Made by a program: the position numbers and the translations under genes. From assembly GCA_029844215.1 (NCBI GenBank), contig CM056736.1, positions 55,303,562-55,367,561 of the forward strand: a stretch of 64,000 nt of DNA. Reading direction: 5' to 3'. The stretch comes from Przewalskia tangutica. Taxonomy: Eukaryota > Streptophyta > Magnoliopsida > Solanales > Solanaceae. The notes below the pieces were generated by a model, which was not told the DNA's origin, made no database searches, and worked only from the letters and a program-made list of their open reading frames with translations. This document shows, in pieces, positions 9,859-21,810 of this stretch (the stretch's first letter is position 1; each line of letters starts with the position of its first letter).

Positions 9859-12800
9859 TGTCAAGACCCGAACCGGGCGTGATCGTGCCTTACCCCGGGC
9901 ACCCTAGTGATACAACATCAGAGATAACCAGCGGAAAAAATAAAACTTTAACAAGAAACAAGATATATGTATACAACTCTTTCAAAACGAACAGTTTAAT
10001 CCTTTTTACAAACCCTGCCCACAACAGTACTACAGACCTCTAAGATTTACAACAACTATGACGGGACAGGGCCCCGCCATACCCCTGAATGTACAAGAAC
10101 CTACAACTCAGGGAACACATACCAAAGAATAAGCCTCCGGAGAAACGGAGCTTCCTAATCTGTTGAACAGTGATCCTAAGAGCGAGGATCAACTACCGAT
10201 GTACTCCTACCTGCGGCATGAACGCAGCCCCCCGAAGGAGGTCAGTACAACAGGTACCAAGTATGTGAAACTGAAAATACTGCAGTTAAATCATAACAGT
10301 CTATATAAAGCGGGAGACATGTATGATAACAAAAATACAGTACGCAACATCGCGATCAGTCGTGGACTCACGCCTCAACGTCATCACTAATATAACTATG
10401 GGTCTCACGCCCACAACATCAATCATGCTTGCATCACGCCACATGCCGGAATGCGCCGGTGTAGACATGTCCATGATACAACAATAACAATGCCCCATGG
10501 CCACATGCCGGAGTGCACGCCGGTGTAGACACGCCCATGTAACATCAACAACAATATCTTGGGTGATCAACCTACCGCGTGGCCACATGCCCCGAATTCT
10601 ACCTCGGTGTAGACATGTCCATGTAACCACAATAACAATATATCGGTAATCAACCCCGCCGCATGGCCACATGCCCTGCGGTGTAGACATGTCCATGTAA
10701 CATCGATAACAAGACAAGAATCAAAATGGAAACATACCCGTGGAATTCTCGTCGCTGCCAAAGACGTCCAAGTAAGTTTTCAACAAGTCAACCGCCTCTA
10801 TCGAGACGCGGTAATACGTAAATACAACACTTGTACAACAAAGGCTATCATCACAAGCATAGGCAAGTTTCACACAACTCAAAGTACTTTCACATAAGTC
10901 ACACAATACCGTAGTATAAAAATCGTGACTATCTTTTTAAGTAAACAAGACACTTCCCCTTTTGTAAAATCAAGTAACAACATTATTTTCCAAACGTTCA
11001 AGTTTGCCTAATTTCAAATGCTCAAGTCACTTATTTTAGAAAGGTTTCATAACTCATAGTCTTAATCTCTTTTAAAACAATTGAGTAACATATGTCATAT
11101 ATGTGAGTAGTTTATTCTTGTTTATAATGATCTTATTACTGACCATGATCTAGAAAATGTAATATCATTTTGTCTCATCTTAGCTTCTATGCGGATGGAG
11201 GTTTCTATTGGTTTTAATACAACATCATTATTCAATACATTTTCCTTTATTAACGCCGCAGTGGTGCTGCCGATACACATTCCGATTCGAAATCGGTAAA
11301 ACATTATCCCTTTAAAACCAAGTACTCATTACTCACGAATGAGGTTTCACACAAACATCCACATTAAAACAAATAAGTTAAGTCTCTTATCTTATAAGAT
11401 CAAGTCTCTTAACTTCTAACATCAGTAAACCATTTTCACCTACATAAGGTCGTTATAACTAACTTCCCATAAAGCCGTTATAACACTTTATGTTTAAACC
11501 AAACAAATACACTTAGCACCTGTACGTCCACCGTACTACATAGTTACACACATATCATGCTAGAACAGATAGGAAGAGGTTCACATACCTCGCGACGAGT
11601 ATCGACAATAAGCAAAATGCTCCAAGTACTACAACCTTGCTAGCCCTTTCCACTCCTCAAGTAGAATACGCTACTCTTAGTACTTTCACCTAAAAGGTCA
11701 CAAACGCTATTAACTTTTAAACATACGGTTCCATTTCTCTAGAAAATTGGTGACATCCCTCCCGCAATGACGTAAATCTCTCCTCTATCGAGGCTACCAA
11801 GCCAACCGGGGGTTTACGCCTAACGGACGTGTACCATTCTACGCAGTAATACAACACAAGTCTCTTGCAATACAGTCCATGTAATTACTGATTGATTCTC
11901 TTCTTTAAATTCAGGCTTAAGTCAAAAGACATTGCCGCAATAATGTTCATTCTATATATAGTATACCTCAACTATATATTCCTACAACATGTAATCTCCA
12001 ATTACAATAAGGGGACAAGAATATTTACCTCGACAAGCCCAAAATTATCCAAGTTATAATGTCGATCCCGAGCAAGGTTTAGCTCTACTCCGTACGCTCC
12101 AATCCGCTCCAAACAACCCTTAGAAGTTCTAACCAACTTCTACTCAAATACTTCAACCAACTATGAAGATTTCCTTAGGGTTTCGGTTTGAGACTAAAAG
12201 GACAAAAGGTAGTATTTTCGGGCTCTACGTATAGAGGTAACTTTTGGAATACAACAAGGTAAAGGCTAAGGTATTTTGGGCATTATAACAATACTTGGAG
12301 AGTATTTCTACCAAGAGGGGGGGTGTATTATACGAAACAACTAGGCTAGGGGGGGGGTACCCCACCGCTAGACACCACAAAGGGGAGGGAGGCTCTCGGC
12401 CACAAGGCCACTCAAGGGGGGGAGGGGGAAGGCTTAGGACGAGAACACACTCAAAGGGAGGGAGAGGGACTCAAGACTTGGAAGATTTTGGATGAAGAAG
12501 TCTTCAAGCTTAGGGGGGTATTTATAGGAAAACCAAAGGCCAACCAATGGCCAAGATCAAGCCATGTGCAAGGCAAGTGTAAGGCCAAGATATGCCCAAG
12601 TGCCCCCTAGTCCCTACTCCTTAAAACCCTCACAAATATCTACCAAAAATATCTTCCCACTGACACCCTAAACGCCCAGTTACGCCCACTTGCTTCCAAT
12701 GTGAGGTGACACGCCACCCTCCGTTGGTCCAAAATGTTCCGCGCTCGGAAAAATCCGCAAAAATACAAAGCGACATAGCGAATTTTCCCTTCGCAAGTTA

Positions 12801-13215
12801 CGCAAAACGTTTCGTCGAAAAACGACTCTAACCGGGTGTTGTGCACAAAGGTAAATTCGGCCAAGCCACCTAGGGGGGGTGACACGTGTCGCCCTCCTAC
12901 TAGTCCAAAATAATTCATCTTCTGAAAATATCCAAAATGGCCAAAATCTCAAAATCAAAGCGGGCCCCACAAAACCGTAAATTTCTCCCGTGGGCCCCAC
13001 GTGACCATTTCCGAAAATAAAATCTCAAAATTCTAATATGATTTAAGAAGCCCATATTCCAAATCTGGGAACCCAATTCCCACCAACGAACATTTTTCTT
13101 TACAAAAACCGGAAACTTTTTCCGTGGAAAAATCACCTCTTTTTTCCTTTCCAATTTTTCTGTCGTGCTCGCACGCACGCCCTCGCATACATACCACGAG
13201 AATACGGGTATAACA
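9859..13215 (-). repeat. LTR of the family 3 element (middle copy)
   Basis: Runs from TGTCAAGACCCG to GGTATAACA. It contains the tandem repeat at about 10430-10700, the hairpin at 10056-10082, the TATA box at 12519-12526 and a GGCCCCACGTG motif near 12992. This LTR is shared by the two internal regions, acting as 5' LTR for the left one (PBS at 9844) and 3' LTR for the right one. Confidence 0.9.
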
Positions 13216-13989
13216 TTCTCCCTCTTAGAAACATTCGTCCCGAATGTTCCTTCTCAAGACGGCTATCGATGAAGTTCCTCTAACAAGTTGCCAACGCCAC
13301 AGCTTGGCCACAAAATAACACACGTCCTCTTCTTTCCTTACTCGTCGTGCCCTTCTCGAACACTTGAACTCTCCCAGTACGTACCATACTTGTCATTACC
13401 TGCTTCCCAAAATCTCGGAGTCACTACCTCCAAACTTGGTCATCTTACTAACCTCAAACTTCCTTAAGGCCATTCGGCCTTTACGAACCGCTTCGGTCGA
13501 ACGCGCCCACGAACTCATACGATGATTAAATAAAGCTGGGGCCTAGCACCTCGTGACCCTACCAATCGGGACCACCAGAACTGACCCCACCTAAAAGCAA
13601 GCACGGGTTGACCCGCAATATGCCCTCAACCCGACCTCCGTCGCGCCAACTCTTGCTCGCCGATACGGAACAATCTTACTAACATACGTCATGAAAGCTA
13701 CCACTCCCATCTCACATCACCCATGGACTTATCACACAAATAAATCCCGTGATACCACGACTCGATAAAGGTCAAACATAAAATAAATCTTTTACACAAG
13801 ACGACCTTACCTCTAGGTCTCAATCGTGACATAGTCTAAGGTTCACACTTACCATGCCCCCATACTTACCCTTCTACAATAACTGTGTCTAAATCACATT
13901 TAGCACAAAGCTATCGAACATAACACTAAAACACATCAAGATACAAAACTCTAGAGGTTAAGGATATACTGTCTCTACCGCTTAATCAC
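13216..13989 (-). other. Non-pol internal region, second copy
   Basis: Second copy of the gag-to-LTR interval described at 7654-8424, with the palindrome and polypurine tract next to 13216 and the shared block at about 13310-13570. No pol motifs are present. It differs from the first copy mostly by small indels in GC-rich words. Confidence 0.6.
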
Positions 13990-15191
13990 GGTCACCTGCG
14001 CAGTACGGACTAGTGAAGGTGATGAACCACCATCGATCTGAAGGTGAGTCGTAATATCCGTGTACCCTTGGTCGACAGTTCCTCGCAAAATGGCCGCTGG
14101 CCGCAAAATAACAAGCTCCTTGGCACTACGACACTCCCGAAATGCGGTCTACCACATCGACCACACCGAGGTAGGGTGCGCATCGCCAACACCTACTTCC
14201 TCGAAACTGAACCTCGAGCCACGACCGCTCTCAAGACGGTGGAGGACCACTGTCATGGCGGGGGTACAAAACTAGTTCGCACTGAGGCGGTCCGCCTCGA
14301 AAGTCGCCAAAGACCACGATGTCTCGGCCTCTTCGCTGATCCAGTCATTCCGTCGACCTCTCCGTACCTCACATCCTAGTGCATGAGCTCGCATGCGGGC
14401 AATGTCCATGCGGTGAAGAGCTACACCGAACAAGCCTCATCAAGTAATCATCTAGCCCGGTGACATGGCGGTGCACTCTATCCTCCATGGTTGCCACTAA
14501 AGCGGGGACATACCGAGCCAACGAGTCAAACTCCACGTTGTACTCTCGGCACGCCTCTCTGTCTCAAAGATCATAAATCTGTCGGCCCGTGCCCTCTTCA
14601 TCTGCGGAGGCAAGAAGTGAGTGAGGAATGCCTCTGAGAACTCGTCCCATATCGCTGGAAGCGCATGCTCTCCCGGACAACTCCCACGAATCAAACTAGT
14701 CGACTGGGGTATCACGCAGCCGATGCGAACCTAAGACCACCGACTCGGTCTCCGGCCTTGATCACTCTACGACCAGAATCGCCGGATGAACTCCTGCGGA
14801 TCATCCTCGTGCCTCGACCCATAAAACTCGCGGGCTACAACTCGAGAAAGTCCCGTAGCCTCAAACTATCGCCGGGGTGAACCATCGGTGCTCACTCGAA
14901 TCGAATCTGCAGATCCGGCCTATCCTCATATCGCCACGACCACGGCGCCAGAATCGGGCCATCTCCTTGTAACCCATCTCCTCTGCTCCGGACTGTGGGA
15001 CTGGAGGCTCAGGTACTGCGGTCTCAGCAGCCATTGCCGCGCTCTAACCTCTGGGCTGGCGGCGTCCACAAAACCCGTCGTCAAGCACAACCTCGTGTCT
15101 TGTCAGGGCTGCGCCTGCGTACTCCTCAGATCTCACTAGCGGCACCCTCGTTGCCTTGCCCTTCGGCTCTGGTTGCCTTGCGCGGAGGCAT
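13990..15191 (-). pseudogene. Family 3 gag, second copy
   Basis: Second gag of the three-LTR element, from an ATG at 15189-15191 leftwards. Segments recognisable against the copy at 8425-9653 are the capsid-like part (about 15040-14480, with an open piece at 14715-14497) and the zinc-motif region (14192-14010), which still reads RCGRCGRPHFG before breaking. The second, canonical knuckle is disrupted by missing bases near 14080-14110. More indels are visible than in the first copy, and most lie in CAG, CTG or CCGG contexts. No pol follows. Confidence 0.82.
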
Positions 15192-15377
15192 AATCGGTAA
15201 AACGAGATACGCCGGAGGGTCCAACTTACAACCACTCTAAGGCACGATCTCGGAATGAGAAGAATGGAAACCAATCCTAAATGTCCTGTGACCTCTCGAT
15301 TATAGATGTGGTGCACAACACATCGATAATCAAGACTCTACTAGACACGTGCCTCAGACACCTTCCGAGGATTAACT

Positions 15378-15389
15378 GCTCTGATACCA
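15378..15389 (-). promoter_or_regulatory. Primer-binding site (initiator Met tRNA)
   Basis: GCTCTGATACCA, the reverse complement of TGGTATCAGAGC, sits three bases left of the LTR edge at 15393. It is identical to the site at 9844-9855. Confidence 0.93.
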
Positions 15390-15392
15390 CTT

Positions 15393-18300
15393 TGTCAAGA
15401 CCCGAACCCGGGCCCGTGACTGGTGCCTTACCCCGGGCACCCTAGTGATACAACATCAGAGATAACCAGCGGAAAAAATAAAACTTTAACAAGAAACAAG
15501 ATATATGTATACAACTCTTTCAAAACGAACAGTTTAATCCTTTTTACAAACCCTGCCCACAACAGTACTACAGACCTCTAAGATTTACAACAACTATGAC
15601 GGGACAGGGCCCCGCCATACCCCTGAATGTACAAGAACCTACAACTCAGGGAACACATACCAAAGAATAAGCCTCCGGAGAAACGGAGCTTCCCAATACG
15701 CTGAACTGTGATCCTAAGAGCGAGGATCCACTACCGATGTACTCCTACCTGCGGCATGAACGCAGCCCCCCGAAGGAGGTCAGTACAACAGGTACCAAGT
15801 ATGTGAAACTGAAAATACTGCAGTTAAATCATAACAGTCTATATAAAGCAGGAGACATGTATGATAACCAACATACAGTACGCAACATAAAGCAGTCAAG
15901 TCAGGGACTCACGCCCTCAACGTCATCACTCAATATAACTATGGGTCTCACGCCCACAACATCAATCATGCTTGCATCATGGCCACATGCCCCCGGAATT
16001 CTGCATCGGTGTAGACCTGTCCATGATACAACAATAATAACAATGCCCCATGGCCACATGCCCCCGGAATTCTGCATCGGTGTAGACACGTCCATGTAAC
16101 ATCAACAACAATATACTGGGTGATCAACCCTGCCGCATGGCCACATGCCCCCGGAATTCTACCTCGGTGTAGACATGTCCATGTAACCACAATAACAATA
16201 TATCGGGTAATCAACCCTGCCGCATGGCCACATGCCCCCGGAATTCTGCATCGGTGTAGACATGTCCATGTAACATCAACAACAGACAGCAATCAAAATG
16301 GAAACATACCCGTGGAATTCTCGTCATCGGCAAAGACGCCCAAGTAAGTTTTCAACAAGTCAACGCCCTCTATCGAGAGAGCGGTAACACGTAAATACAA
16401 CACTTGTACAACAAAGGCTATCATCACAAGCATAGGCAAGTTTCACACAACTCAAAGTACTTTCATAAGTCACACAATACGTAGTATAAAAATCGTGACT
16501 ATCTTTTTAAGTAAACAAGACACTTCCTTTTGTAAAATCAAGTAACAACATTATTTTCCAAACGTTCAAGTTTGCCTAATTTCAAATGCTCAAGTCACTT
16601 ATTTTAGAAAGGTTTCATAACTCATAGTCTTAATCTCTTTTAAAACAATTGAGTAACATATGTCATATATGTGAGTAGTTTATTCTTGTTTATAATGATC
16701 TTATTACAGCAGCCATGATCTAGAAAATGTAATATCATTTTGTCTCATCTTAGCTTCTATGCAGATGGAGGTTTCTATTGGTTTTAATACAACACATCAT
16801 TATTCAATACATTTTCCTTTATTAACGCTGCAGTGGTCTGTCGATACACATTCTGATTCCCGAAATCAGTAAAACATTATCCCTTTAAAAACCAAGTACT
16901 CATTACTCACGAATGAGGTTTCACACAAACATCCACATTAAAACAAATAAGTTAAGTCTCTTATCTTATAAGATCAAGTCTCTTAACTTCTAACATCAGT
17001 AAACCATTTTCACCTACATAAGGTCGTTATAACTAACTTCCCATAAAGCCGTTATAACACTTTATGTTTAAACCAAACAAATACACTTAGCACCTGTACG
17101 TCCACCGTACTACATAGTTACACACATATCATGCTAGAACAGATAGGAAGAGGTTCACATACCTCGCGACGAGTATCGACAATAAGCAAAATGCTCCAAG
17201 TACTACAACCTTGCTAGCCCTTTCCACTCCTCAAGTAGAATACGCTACTCTTAGTACTTTCACCTAAAAAGGTCACAAACGTCTATTAACTTTTAAACAT
17301 ACGGTTCCATTTCTCTACAGAAAATTCAGAAGATTTCCTCACAAGCAGCGTAAATCTCCTCTCTATCGAGGCTACCAAGCCAACCGGGGGTTACACGTCT
17401 AACCTGACGTGTACAATTCTACTCAGCAATACAACACAAGTCTACCGCAATACAAATTCTATGTAATTCTGATTCGCTTCTCTTCTTTAAATTCAGCTTA
17501 AGTCAAAAGACATTGCCGCACAATAATGTTCAGTTCTATATATAGTATACCTCAACTATATATTCCTACAACATGTAATCTCCAATTACAATAAGGGGAC
17601 AAGAATATTTACCTCGACAAGCCCAAAATTATCCAAGTTATAATGTCGATCCTGAGCAAGGTTTAGCTCCTACTCGCGCGCCCAATCCGCTCCAAACAAC
17701 CCTTAGAAGTTCTAACCAACTTCTACTCAAATACTTCAACCAACTATGAAGATTTCCTTAGGGTTTCGGTTTGAGACTAAAAGGACAAAAGGTAGTATTT
17801 TCGGGCTCTACGTATAGAGGTAACTTTTGGAATACAACAAGGTAAAGGCTAAGGTATTTTGGGCATTATAACAATACTTCGAGAGTATTTCTACCAAGAG
17901 GGGGTGGTGTATTATACGAAACAACTAGGCTAGGGGGGGGTTACCCAACGGCTAGCACCACAAAGGGGGGAGGGGTAGGCTCTCGGCCACAAGGCCACTC
18001 AAGGGGGGGGGGGGAAGGCTTAGGACGAGAACACACTCAAAGGGAGGGAGAGGGACTCAAGACTTGGAAGATTTTTGGATGAAGAAGTCTTCAAGCTTAG
18101 GGGGGTATTTATAGGAAAACCAAAGGCCAACCAATGGCCAAGATCAAGCCATGTTCAAGGCAAGTGTAAGGCCAAGATATGCCCAAGTGCCCCCTAGTCC
18201 CTACTCCTTAAAACCCTCACAAATATCTACCAAAAATATCTTCCCACTCGACACCCTAAACGCCCATTATCGCCCACTTGCTTCCAATGCGAGGGTGACA

Positions 18301-18801
18301 CATGTCACCCTCGCTGGTCCAAAATGTTCCGCTCGGAAAAATCCGCAAAAATACAAAACGACATAGCGAATTTTCCTTCTTCGCAAGTTACGCAAACGTT
18401 TAGTCGAAAAACGACTCTAAGGTGTTGTGCACAAAGGTAAATTCGGCAAGCCACGCAGGGGGTGACACGTGTCGCCCTCCTACTAGTCCAAAATAATTCA
18501 TCTTCTGAAAATATCCAAAATGGCCAAAATCTCAAAATCAAAGCGGGCCCCACAAAACCGTAAATTTCTCCCGTGGGCCCCACGTGACCATTTCCGAAAA
18601 TAAAATCTCAAAATTCTAATATAATTTAAGAAGCCCATATTCCAAATCTGGGAACCCAATTCCCACCAACGAACATTTTTCTTTACAAAAACCGGAAACT
18701 TTTTCCGTGGAAAAATCACCTCTTTTTTCCTTTCCAATTTTTCTGTCGTGCTCTCGTACGTACGTCCTCGCATACATACCCTGAGAATACGGGGTATAAC
18801 A
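15393..18801 (-). repeat. LTR of the family 3 element (right copy, its outer 5' LTR)
   Basis: Runs from TGTCAAGACCCG to GGTATAACA and ends at the target-site duplication. The tandem repeat at 15966-16280 is the best preserved of the three, with four regular units containing CCCCCGGAATTCTGCATCGG. The TATA box is at 18106-18113. Confidence 0.9.
15966..16280 (-). repeat. LTR tandem repeat, four units of about 80 bp
   Basis: Units start near 15979, 16049, 16135 and 16221 with GCATGGCCACATGCCCCCGG and end with GACATGTCCATGTAAC or close variants. The array is inside the LTR, in the part transcribed last. Confidence 0.88.
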
Positions 18802-18806
18802 AGAAA
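18802..18806. repeat. Target-site duplication (right) of the family 3 element
   Basis: AGAAA, an exact copy of 4308-4312. Confidence 0.93.
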
Positions 18807-19250
18807 TGACATGATTTAAGAGAAGTAACTTGCGTTAAGGGTGAAGTTACTTGAGGTTTAAAAAGTAGAAGAAAACTTGTTTTCTAACTATTAAGAGACT
18901 TGAAGTATTTTGAAAGTTAAGAACTTGATTTGTAAGTATGTGATACTTGGTTTTAATAGTATAAGTCTCTTGGTTATTGAAGGAATGGATACGCCTAAAA
19001 CCATAAAGGGTTATAACGGCTTTATGGGAAGTTGGTTATAACGGCTTTATGGAAGGTTTAGAAAGTTGTCTATTTTGATTAAATCGGCATAAGTTGCCTA
19101 GATTGTGAAAATTTGGAGTTACTTGATTTCAAGCTTTGAAATGAGTTTTCTAAAAGTGTAGTAACTTACTTTGAAAAATAGACACGCCTTGATACTACTG
19201 TGTTAGTATCTTGGGGCTTTACATAGAAAGGAGTCTTTATAAAGGAATGT

Positions 19251-19640
19251 CGACGTGTAGTACTTTGGCTTGTTAAAAGAGAATTATTCTATGTATAACT
19301 TGATTAGTACTTTGGCTTGATAAATTGAGGATTTGTCTAAGTGTGCCTTGATAAGTACTTTGGCTTGTTGAAAGAGAATTATTCTATGTATGCCTTGATT
19401 AGTACTTTGGCTTGATAAATTGAGGATTTGTCTAAGTGTGCCTTGATAAGTACTTTGGCTTGTTAAAAGAGAATTATTCTATGTATGCCTTGATTAGTAC
19501 TTTGGCTTGATAAATTGAGGATTTGTCTAAGTGTGCCTTGATAAGTACTTTGGCTTGTTAAAAGAGAATTATTCTATGTATGCCTTGATTAGTACTTTGG
19601 CTTGATAAATTGAGAATTTGTCTAAGTATGCCGTGATAAG
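19251..19640 (+). repeat. 95-bp tandem repeat, about four units, inside the solo LTR
   Basis: CCTTGATAAGTACTTTGGCT recurs at 19346, 19441, 19536 and (as CCGTG...) 19631, exactly 95 bases apart. An incomplete first unit starts near 19251. The related family 2 LTRs carry a different, shorter repeat (ACCAAGACAA.TACCATGCC) at the corresponding place (33940-34110, 59140-59310). Confidence 0.9.
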
Positions 19641-19769
19641 TACTTGGGCTTGTTAATTGAAAATTGCCTATGTGTCCGGAAATAGCGGTTGTGTGCTATT
19701 GGTATATCGGTCGTTGGGGTCATTCCGGGTTTGTGGCATTTGCATAATTCCGTGGATTTGCTACCCACG

Positions 19770-20020
19770 ATGGCGAGGAATACCTCGCGAGTCCGCAGGG
19801 CTTACGCGGGTGAAATAGTCCCACGCGGCGGTCCGACCTATGCGAGGAATACCTCGTGCGAGTCCGTAAGGGCTTATGCGGGTGAAATAGTCCTATGCGA
19901 GAATACCTCATGCGGGTCGAAAGGGCTTACGCGGGTGAAATAGTCCCGTGCGGCGGGTCCACTTATGCGAGGAATACCTCACGGGTCCACGCGACCTACG
20001 CGTGAAATAGTCCCGTGAAT
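19770..20020 (+). repeat. Palindromic minisatellite in the solo LTR
   Basis: Repeats of GCGAGGAATACCTC..GCGGGTC joined by CTTACGCGGGTGAAATAGTCCC. The core GAGGAATACCTC is an inverted repeat. Comparable arrays are in the family 1 LTRs at about 25480-25740 and 30383-30640. Confidence 0.8.
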
Positions 20021-20648
20021 AGGATTGCTAAATGATCTGCGGGCGGATGGTCCCGCTTGATCACGAGCTTCCTAGTTTACATTGTAAGGATACTCTCGCT
20101 TACTCATTGTTAGTAAGGCACAATGTGTTGTATTTTGATTATCATATATGTCCCGGATTTGTTTGTGTTACCCTATGGTCATGCTTTTACGAGGTGGGAT
20201 TCCGGCACGGGACCACGAGGTATCGAGGACACAGGTGGGACTTGGTGTTCATGTATCCTTATTGGTGTTATTACATCATGGATTGCGGCAGTGAGGAAGG
20301 ATTCCAGGCATGATTGATATTACGGGCGTGAGACCCACGGTTATATTGAGTAATGACTTTGAGGGCTGCGTCCCGACTTGATATGATCGCTTATGTGTTA
20401 TGCATCGTAGGTTGGATATCATACATGTCTCTGTGTTATTTAGATGCTATGATTTTATTACGATTTCATCGCTCACATACTTGGTACATTCTTCGTACTA
20501 ACCTCCTCTGGCCGGCTGCGTTCATGTCGCAGTTTAGGTACGTTGCTTGGTGATCGGCAGTGTAGGACCGCCGAGTTTTGGATAGCTCCTTCGCTCGGAG
20601 TTTATCTTTTGGTATAAGTTCCTTGATGTGAGTTTTGTACAGTTATGG

Positions 20649-20675
20649 GTACGGCGGGGCCTTGTCCCGTCATAG
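20649..20675 (+). other. Conserved LTR hairpin
   Basis: TACGGCGGGG...CCCGTCAT can fold into a GC-rich stem with one G:U pair. The element recurs near the 3' end of every LTR in the window (for example 26077-26100, 30997-31022, 42500-42526 and, on the minus strand, 10056-10082, 33002-33027, 58214-58240, 63812-63836). Confidence 0.65.
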
Positions 20676-20891
20676 TTCAGTATAACTCTTAGAGGTCTGT
20701 ATTCATATGTGGGATTGGACTCATATACGGTGTAGTGTCTTTTGTTTATGTATATATGGCAGCCTTGTCGGCTTTGCCCTCGCGCACGCTTGTTTTAAAA
20801 AAATGAGGTGTTATTTCAGTTCGCAACTTACTTGTATTGTTAAGGTAGAAGGTGCCTGGTAGGGCACGATCCGAGCTTGGTTCGGCCGCGA

Positions 20892-21810
20892 TGAGGTTTA
20901 TTTCTACCTCAAGGCTAGGAAGATGGTGCGAGAAGGTACATCTACCATCTCGTTCGGGTGTTTGATCACGAGGCTGCGATGCAGATTTTTGATCGATTCG
21001 GTAGTCGAGAGTTCCCAGGCGTGTTTCGACGACCTCGGGTATCCTCCGAGAGGAGATAGAGTTTTGTATCGATATCTTTGCGGACACTCGGCTATTTCCA
21101 TTCCGCCATACGAGAATGGCACCGCCGAGTTGAGAGAGTTGAAGGACCAGTGCGAGATTTCTGGAGAAAGGGCTTCATCAGCTAGTGTTTCTCCCCGGGA
21201 AGCGCGGTATGTTCGTGAAGAAGAAGGGCGGGACGCCGCGCATATGTGTTGATTACGAGCGGTGAACAAGGTGACGATTAAACGAATACCCTTCCCGTGA
21301 TTGATGATTTGTTCGACCGGTTGCGGCGCGAGATGTTTCTCAAGATTGATCTGCGATCGCTATCATCAGTGCGAGTCGAGAGGTGGATGTCCTAGATCGC
21401 ATTCGGACCTTGACGCATTATGAGTTCGTGGTCATGTCTTTTGGGTTGACGATGCTCGTGGTATTCATGGATTTGATGAACCGAGTGTTCAAGCCATTTT
21501 GGACACGTTTGTGATAGTGTTCATTGATGATATCTTGGTTTATTCTCGCCAGGCGAGGAGTACGCGGAGCATTTGGGGCTGTCTTGTGATTCTCCGGACC
21601 AGGCCTATACGCCAAGTTTTCCAAATGTGAGTTTTGGTTGGCGGTGGCTTTTCTTGGGCATATTGTCCGGTGATGGCATTCGAGTGGATACGCCAAGATC
21701 GAAGCGATCAGGACTTGGCCTAGACCTACTACTCGGCAGAGGTTCGCATTTCGGGCCTTGCGAGTTATGCTCGGTTCGTAGAAGTTTGCTTATCTACGCA
21801 CCATTGACTA
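20892..21810 (+). pseudogene. Ty3/gypsy reverse transcriptase, first copy (frameshifted)
   Basis: Reverse transcriptase domain of family 1 pol, continuing the protease that ends at 2462. In order: the linker 'LKARKMVREGTSTIS' (about 20905-20960); the region before the fingers with a P-P-Y motif (ISIPPYENGTAELRELK, about 21090-21150); a K-K-(D)G segment and VDY..VNKVTIK (21215-21290); and the catalytic F-I-D-D box at 21520-21531 inside VIVFIDDILVYS. Then comes LGHIVSGDGIRVD near 21655-21690. The two active-site aspartates are present, but at least five frame changes and internal losses interrupt the domain. Comparison with 26312-26727 shows the same order. It cannot make an active enzyme as written. 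Confidence 0.85.

Larger units (their letters stand above)
4313..18801 (-). mobile_element. Family 3 LTR element with three LTRs and two internal regions
   Basis: A 14.5-kb minus-strand insertion organised LTR-internal-LTR-internal-LTR: 4313-7653, 7654-9858, 9859-13215, 13216-15392, 15393-18801. All three LTRs begin TGTCAAGACCCG on this strand and end GGTATAACA. A perfect 5-bp duplication (AGAAA) flanks the whole array, so it behaves as one insertion that was later extended by unequal recombination between LTRs, or was inserted already duplicated. Both internal regions carry gag but no protease, RT, RNase H or integrase. The pol-less state therefore predates the duplication, and the family is probably non-autonomous. 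Confidence 0.9.
2463..20891 (+). mobile_element. Family 2 solo LTR inserted in family 1 pol, split by a nested element
   Basis: One LTR, without internal region, in two pieces: 2463-4312 and 18807-20891 (about 3.9 kb). It starts TGTTACACCCCGTAAG, like the family 2 LTRs on the minus strand (32830-36492, 57983-61692). The sequence on both sides of the split is contiguous in those copies. It ends near 20891 in a damaged form of the usual GTCGTGACA end. Flanks: GTAGG at 2458-2462 and TGAGG at 20892-20896, an imperfect 5-bp duplication. Across it, family 1 pol continues from protease to RT. A full element that later lost its interior by LTR-LTR recombination is the simplest origin. A TATA-like GTTATATACTAAG lies near 2948. 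Confidence 0.85.

Noticed and set aside
10301..10761. Open frames with periodic peptides (VTWTCLHR..., ..VHVTTITI...) around 10300-10760 and 15900-16350
   Set aside because: They are translations of the LTR tandem repeat; the periodicity comes from the DNA repeat, and the frames are not conserved between the three LTR copies.
15966..16280. CRISPR-like regular repeats
   Set aside because: Units are long, adjacent and imperfect with no unique spacers, lie inside an LTR, and the context is a plant nuclear genome.
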